This document shows, piece by piece, positions 6,571 to 9,570 of a stretch of DNA of 9,570 nucleotides. A model generated the notes under the pieces. It saw only the letters and a list, made by a program, of their open reading frames with translations, did no database searches and was not told where the DNA came from. The position numbers and the translations under genes were made by a program. Positions within the stretch are counted from its first letter, which is position 1. Every line of letters begins with the position of its first letter. Source of the DNA: Thermoplasmatota archaeon (GTDB taxonomy: Archaea; Thermoplasmatota; Thermoplasmata; Thermoplasmatales; Thermoplasmataceae); the NCBI GenBank assembly GCA_023489425.1, contig JAMDCG010000121.1, forward strand, positions 1-9,570, read 5' to 3'.

Positions 6571-6795
6571 TCAGCTGCTGTTTCTACTAGCGTTTTTTTG
6601 GTAATCCTCATTTTTCTCCCAGTTAATTCTTGCAATAATAGCTGCAAGACAAGCTACAGTGGTCAGAGATAAAATGGATAGATTCAGAAGAAGTTGACCT
6701 GTTCCCAGCCCCAAGCCTTCATAAATGTTAATTGCACCTGCAATCATAGCCAGAACCAGTACTGGAACCATAATTCTGTTTGAAACTGGCCTCAT
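6571..6795 (-). CDS. Small two-helix membrane protein
   Basis: A 74-residue protein with two predicted membrane helices, at about residues 8-30 (IMVPVLVLAMIAGAINIYEG) and 34-56 (LLLNLSILSLTTVACLAAII), and a charged tail (RINWEKNEDYQKNASRNSS). The short glycine-rich turn between helices (GLGLGTG) and basic N-terminus suggest a hairpin with both ends in the cytoplasm. It starts at ATG 6795. A TATA-like ATATTATATAAT on the minus strand at about 6809-6820 is about 20 bases upstream, fitting a leaderless mRNA. The stop is TGA at 6571-6573. No family is recognised and no neighbour suggests a role. The clear helix pattern and promoter position favour a real gene. Confidence 0.55.
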   Translation of the reverse strand: MRPVSNRIMVPVLVLAMIAGAINIYEGLGLGTGQLLLNLSILSLTTVACLAAIIARINWEKNEDYQKNASRNSS

Positions 6796-6808
6796 TATCC
6801 CACTTTCT

Positions 6809-6820
6809 ATTATATAATAT
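6809..6820 (-). promoter_or_regulatory. TATA-like box of the small membrane protein gene
   Basis: ATATTATATAAT on the minus strand, about 20 bases before the ATG at 6795. This fits leaderless transcription but is slightly close. Confidence 0.35.
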
Positions 6821-7007
6821 AGTTGAGTTCAATATATCTACTTATCCGTTAGATAGTCCCACTAATTTCATTTTATTATACAAGAGTTGATTTTAAATTT
6901 CCAGTGTGAATTGTCCCAGTTATGCCAACAATACCCATTGCCTTTAATAATACCAAAGCTTGACGAATTTTTCTATTGTTAAAAATCAGTATATCTGGCC
7001 CATGTTG

Positions 7008-7142
7008 TTATTGCAACACCTCCCTCCTTCCCACCTCATCAAGGCTGACATTATCATCATTGAAGAACTGAAGAATGAAGTGGATGTCCCGATTTCCTCT
7101 GGTCTGAATGTTGTGTTTGCTATCTGGATTCAAAGAGTCCAT
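7008..7142 (-). CDS. Doubtful 44-residue frame after the transporter remnant
   Basis: An ATG at 7142 opens a frame of 44 residues to TAA at 7008-7010, beginning MDSLNPDSKHNIQT and ending DEVGRREVLQ. It starts one base after the stop codon of the transporter remnant, as in a tight operon. GTGATGG about 10-15 bases upstream might serve as a ribosome site. The composition is that of a soluble charged peptide, with no recognised family. The opposite strand also has an open frame here (6960-7178), so the openness may be chance. Treat it as a candidate only. Confidence 0.22.
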   Translation of the reverse strand: MDSLNPDSKHNIQTRGNRDIHFILQFFNDDNVSLDEVGRREVLQ

Positions 7143-7143
7143 G

Positions 7144-7504
7144 CTATTCCATCACTGCATATGCCAGTACTATACTGACTGCAAATACCATGTAAGGTCT
7201 CCTGTTCTTTATTGGAGACTTTAGCCTGATTATGAACCTTGTCACAACATCACCAACGAACATTATTGCCAGGAGGTAGAACATTGTGGTTGCAGTAAGA
7301 CCGAGAACACTTCCATAAATGACCCAGTAGGAGAATATTATGTAGAATGGAATTGTATAGGCGAATGATGCTATTAATGCCCAGTTGAACTGCCTGCCTT
7401 TTTAGAACTAGTGGCGGAAAGGAAAGGCAGTTCCAAGAACTGACGCTATTATTGCGTCAATAGCAATTAATAACGGCTGCTCACTTTATACCCTGGATAA
7501 GCAT
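7144..7504 (-). pseudogene. Decayed multi-helix transporter gene (C-terminal part)
   Basis: The minus strand encodes about 115 residues of a membrane protein across small breaks. ATG at 7504 gives MLIQGIK. An extra T at about 7483 shifts to EQPLLIAIDAIIASVLGTAF. At GGAAAGGAAAGG (7416-7427) a five-base tandem duplication, and at TGCCTGCC (7391-7398) a four-base one, together cause two in-frame stops near 7403-7414. Removing the duplications restores AFPPLVLKRQFNW. Coding then continues ALIASFAYTIPFYIIFSYWV and TTMFYLLAIMFVGDVVTRFI to TAG at 7144-7146. Four hydrophobic helices are visible, and the pattern resembles an amino-acid permease C-terminus, but the family is uncertain. The gene is not functional as read, unless these are assembly errors. 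Confidence 0.6.
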
Positions 7505-7651
7505 TTTGAAATTTTTATTGAGAATGGTCTCAAGATGTTCAAGTAAAGTTAGAGTGAAGTGCTAGGGAATTGATTAATCCTTAACTCAGGTGTGTGCATA
7601 TTATTTCACCAGTCTATGCTGATTGTAAGAATTTGTGTCAAACACCCACAC

Positions 7652-9328
7652 TCATTTTTCATTCTTATCCTCAATACTATTTTTCTTCCTAAAAGGTTCT
7701 CTCAGGTATGATATCAGGACACCTATGAGAGTTATTGTCAAAGCTACATAGAATACCTTTCTAAGAGAAGACATGAAGGCTGGGGCAAAGATACCTGGAA
7801 ACCATTTTGTCGCGGAGATTACAGAAAGAGCAGATGGAGAAATTTGCGACGAAATATGAAGCAGCGTTACAATTTCATCTATTGGATTAATGCCAAGCAA
7901 TGCACTGAAAATGGCATCCGTGGGCGGAAGTGATGAAAGTGATTTTGCAACTGATGAATTTACACCAGCAGTTGTGAGTCCGGTAAATAGTGTGTGCGGG
8001 AGGACAGCCGTCATTGCCACTATAAGTATCGTGAAAAAAATTCCCATGCTTGCGGTTGATCCTACGTTTCTCAAAGTTGAAAACATCCCTGAAGCTACTC
8101 CCCTATCTTCAGGCGGAACAGAAGACATTAATGCTGATGCATTTGGTGCGTTGAACATACCGTAACCTGCACCGAAAACAAATAGCAAAGCTGCCATTTC
8201 TGCGTACAGGAAATTCGCACTTATGGTGGTGAGCAAGAATATGGCAGATGCTGCCATTAGCAGCCCAATAGTTGCTATGCCCCTTGAACCGTGCTTATCA
8301 GATAGCCTGCCCCCCACAGGGCCAAATATTGCCATTCCAACTGTCATTGGCAACATGAATATCCCCGCCCAGAAAGGAACGCTGCTATACGAATAACCAT
8401 GCAGAGGAAGCCATATCCCCTGCAATAGAAGAATGATCATAAACATCATTCCCATCATGCCCATCCCTGTGATCATAGAAGCAAAACTGCCAAGTGCAAA
8501 TCCACGTATCTTGAACAGGCCTAACCTGAACATAGGCTGTTTCACCTTTCTTTCAATAAATGGAAAGGCTATGAGCATACCAGTTCCAATAACTAATGCA
8601 GCTACAACCCATGGATTTCCCCATCCCATTGAACTAGTTTTGTATGGAACAAGTCCGTAGGTTACACCTAGAAGGAGTATTACAAGCCCGATGCCAAATG
8701 TCAAATTTCCAGTCACATCAAGCTTCTGTACTCTTCCAGGAGAAGTCTCCTTCAATTTTAAGTATGACCATACTGTTCCAAGGATTCCCACAGGCACACT
8801 AATAAGAAATACGTACCTCCAGTTTATCACAGAAAGAACACCTCCGAGTACGATACCAAGGCTCATTCCTGCGGTAGCTGCAATTTGATTTATGCCCAGT
8901 GCAAACCCTCTTTCCTTCTTGGGAAAGTTGTCTGTTATTATTGCATTCGAATTTGCCATCAGGAATGCTCCTCCTACAGCCTGAAATATCCTGAATACAA
9001 TCAGCTCCAATGCTCCGAGGTCTCCCTTACTGGGTGTAAGGAAAAGCAGTATTGAACCGACAGTGAATATTGCAAATCCTAAATTGAAAAGTTTTACTCT
9101 GCCAAACATGTCCGAGAGTCTTCCAATTGTAACAAGAATCACAGCGGTAACTATCATGTAACCCATCAGAATCCATAGTAGATAGGCAAAAGCTCCCTGC
9201 GATAGTGGATTGAGATCTATTCCTTTGAATATAGACGGAAGTGCAATGAGAAGAATACTTGAGTTTATTGCTGCCATAAGCACACCCATAGTGGTGTTTG
9301 AAAGTGCAACCCATTTCTCTTGAACCAT
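7652..9328 (-). CDS. MFS drug exporter, DHA2/EmrB-QacA type, 14 helices
   Basis: A 558-residue inner-membrane proton antiporter of the DHA2 (14-helix) drug exporter family, exporting toxic organic compounds. Visible motifs: SSILLIALPSI in helix 1 (equivalent of the family's D-x-T-I-V-N-V-A-L-P); GRLSDMFGRVK (motif A); RIFQAVGGAFLMANSNAII (motif B with the charged Arg of helix 4); GMSLGIVLGGVLS (motif C, antiporter) followed by WRYVFLISVPVGI; and GGRLSDKHGSR in the second half. A long loop between the last two helices (about residues 470-520) is typical of 14-helix members. The ATG at 9328 is preferred to the one at 9343 because GAGG lies nine bases upstream of it. The gene diverges from a possible regulator across a palindromic operator. 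Substrates are unknown. Confidence 0.92.
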   Translation of the reverse strand: MVQEKWVALSNTTMGVLMAAINSSILLIALPSIFKGIDLNPLSQGAFAYLLWILMGYMIVTAVILVTIGRLSDMFGRVKLFNLGFAIFTVGSILLFLTPSKGDLGALELIVFRIFQAVGGAFLMANSNAIITDNFPKKERGFALGINQIAATAGMSLGIVLGGVLSVINWRYVFLISVPVGILGTVWSYLKLKETSPGRVQKLDVTGNLTFGIGLVILLLGVTYGLVPYKTSSMGWGNPWVVAALVIGTGMLIAFPFIERKVKQPMFRLGLFKIRGFALGSFASMITGMGMMGMMFMIILLLQGIWLPLHGYSYSSVPFWAGIFMLPMTVGMAIFGPVGGRLSDKHGSRGIATIGLLMAASAIFLLTTISANFLYAEMAALLFVFGAGYGMFNAPNASALMSSVPPEDRGVASGMFSTLRNVGSTASMGIFFTILIVAMTAVLPHTLFTGLTTAGVNSSVAKSLSSLPPTDAIFSALLGINPIDEIVTLLHISSQISPSALSVISATKWFPGIFAPAFMSSLRKVFYVALTITLIGVLISYLREPFRKKNSIEDKNEK

Positions 9329-9372
9329 ATGTATCGTCCTCATATATTAACTGGAGCCATAAGGAAATCGTC

Positions 9373-9382
9373 GAGTATACTC
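9373..9382. promoter_or_regulatory. GAGTATACTC palindrome between divergent genes
   Basis: A perfect 10-base palindrome about 45-54 bases ahead of the exporter start. It overlaps a TATA-like GAATATAGAGTATAC on the minus strand, which could be the exporter promoter. It may be a second protein site or just the TATA element. Confidence 0.3.
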
Positions 9383-9400
9383 TATATTCTATGAGAAAGA

Positions 9401-9409
9401 TTATTAAAG
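9401..9409 (+). promoter_or_regulatory. TATA-like box of the last gene
   Basis: TTATTAAAG, centred about 24 bases before the ATG at 9429. This predicts a leaderless transcript and overlaps the left arm of the 18-base palindrome. Confidence 0.45.
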
Positions 9410-9421
9410 CACTTGCTTTAA
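9404..9421. promoter_or_regulatory. 18-base palindromic operator candidate
   Basis: TTAAAGCACTTGCTTTAA consists of 8-base arms with a 2-base centre and no mismatch. It lies between the TATA-like box and start of the rightward gene and upstream of the leftward exporter. This is the usual size and place for a dimeric winged-helix repressor such as MarR or PadR family proteins. Binding would shut the rightward gene directly and could control the exporter too. Confidence 0.6.
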
Positions 9422-9428
9422 TGAAATT

Positions 9429-9570
9429 ATGCAAAAGGTGGTAATCGAAATTGAAAAAAGTAGCAAGACCCTGAACGCAGAACCAAATGGTGCAATAGAG
9501 ATTGCTTCAATGATGCAAAATGTTGAATTTTTCAGGGTAATTTATTTTCTCAGGCAAACGGCTGATGAGT
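9429..9570 (+). CDS. N-terminus of a protein divergent from the exporter, possibly its regulator
   Basis: The frame is open from ATG 9429 to the window end, giving 47 residues (begins MQKVVIEIEKSSKTL, later ASMMQNVEFFRVIYFLRQTA). The part seen is a short polar lead and the beginning of an amphipathic helix, as in MarR-type regulators, where the first helix forms the dimer interface. It is too short to assign. The divergent exporter and the palindrome over its promoter favour an autoregulated repressor. The start is placed by the TATA-like box 24 bases upstream. Confidence 0.5.
   Translation, partial: MQKVVIEIEKSSKTLNAEPNGAIEIASMMQNVEFFRVIYFLRQTADE

Noticed and set aside
6960..7178. 72-residue plus-strand frame with TTG start
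   Set aside because: Composition is unlike a real protein, and it overlaps the end of the minus-strand transporter remnant and a minus-strand candidate.
9027..9434. 135-residue minus-strand frame at the front of the exporter
   Set aside because: It is out of frame with the exporter, whose motifs (GRLSDMFGRVK and others) are clear here. It is a shadow.

Overview
The window looks like a piece of an archaeal chromosome, most likely from the Thermoplasmatales or relatives. I infer this from heavy use of AGG/AGA for arginine and ATA for isoleucine, AT-rich spacers, TATA-like boxes about 20-30 bases ahead of several start codons (leaderless or nearly leaderless mRNAs), oligo-T stretches after stop codons, and the make-up of the two major facilitator transporters. 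No tRNA, rRNA, CRISPR array or intact insertion sequence was seen.

Layout. Bases 1-339 hold the C-terminal part of an unrecognised three-helix membrane protein (+). Bases 464-1846 (-) hold a 12-helix sugar/organic-acid:H+ symporter of the major facilitator superfamily. After a 464-base spacer comes a two-gene + strand operon (2311-3759): a metallo-beta-lactamase-fold hydrolase of the RNase Z-like group, then a histidine phosphatase. A decayed membrane-gene remnant (about 3861-4050, -) separates it from the most interesting locus.

Bases 4054-5923 (-) hold an AbiE-like (type IV toxin-antitoxin) operon. The upstream gene combines a degenerate PD-(D/E)XK nuclease-like N-terminus (Lys replaced by Arg), a winged helix and an AbiEi-like C-terminal region. 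The downstream gene is an AbiEii-like nucleotidyltransferase. It starts at a TTG inside the end of the regulator gene and changes reading frame near codon 28, exactly at a canonical -1 slippery heptamer (GGGAAAT). This is either programmed frameshifting or a one-base deletion. Ahead of the operon is an array of TATC/GATA palindromes repeated at 22- and 42-base intervals around the TATA box, consistent with helically phased autoregulation.

Bases 5924-7651 are gene-poor. They hold one plausible small two-helix membrane protein (6571-6795, -), a 44-codon frame of doubtful status, and a membrane-transporter pseudogene (7144-7504, -) broken by small tandem duplications. Bases 7652-9328 (-) encode a 14-helix DHA2/EmrB-type drug exporter. 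It diverges from a gene starting at 9429 (+, cut by the window end) that may be its regulator; a perfect 18-base palindrome lies between them, over the likely TATA box of the + gene.

Together these look like an accessory region: transporters with dedicated control, a defence-type toxin-antitoxin module, and several decaying genes on the same strand around it.
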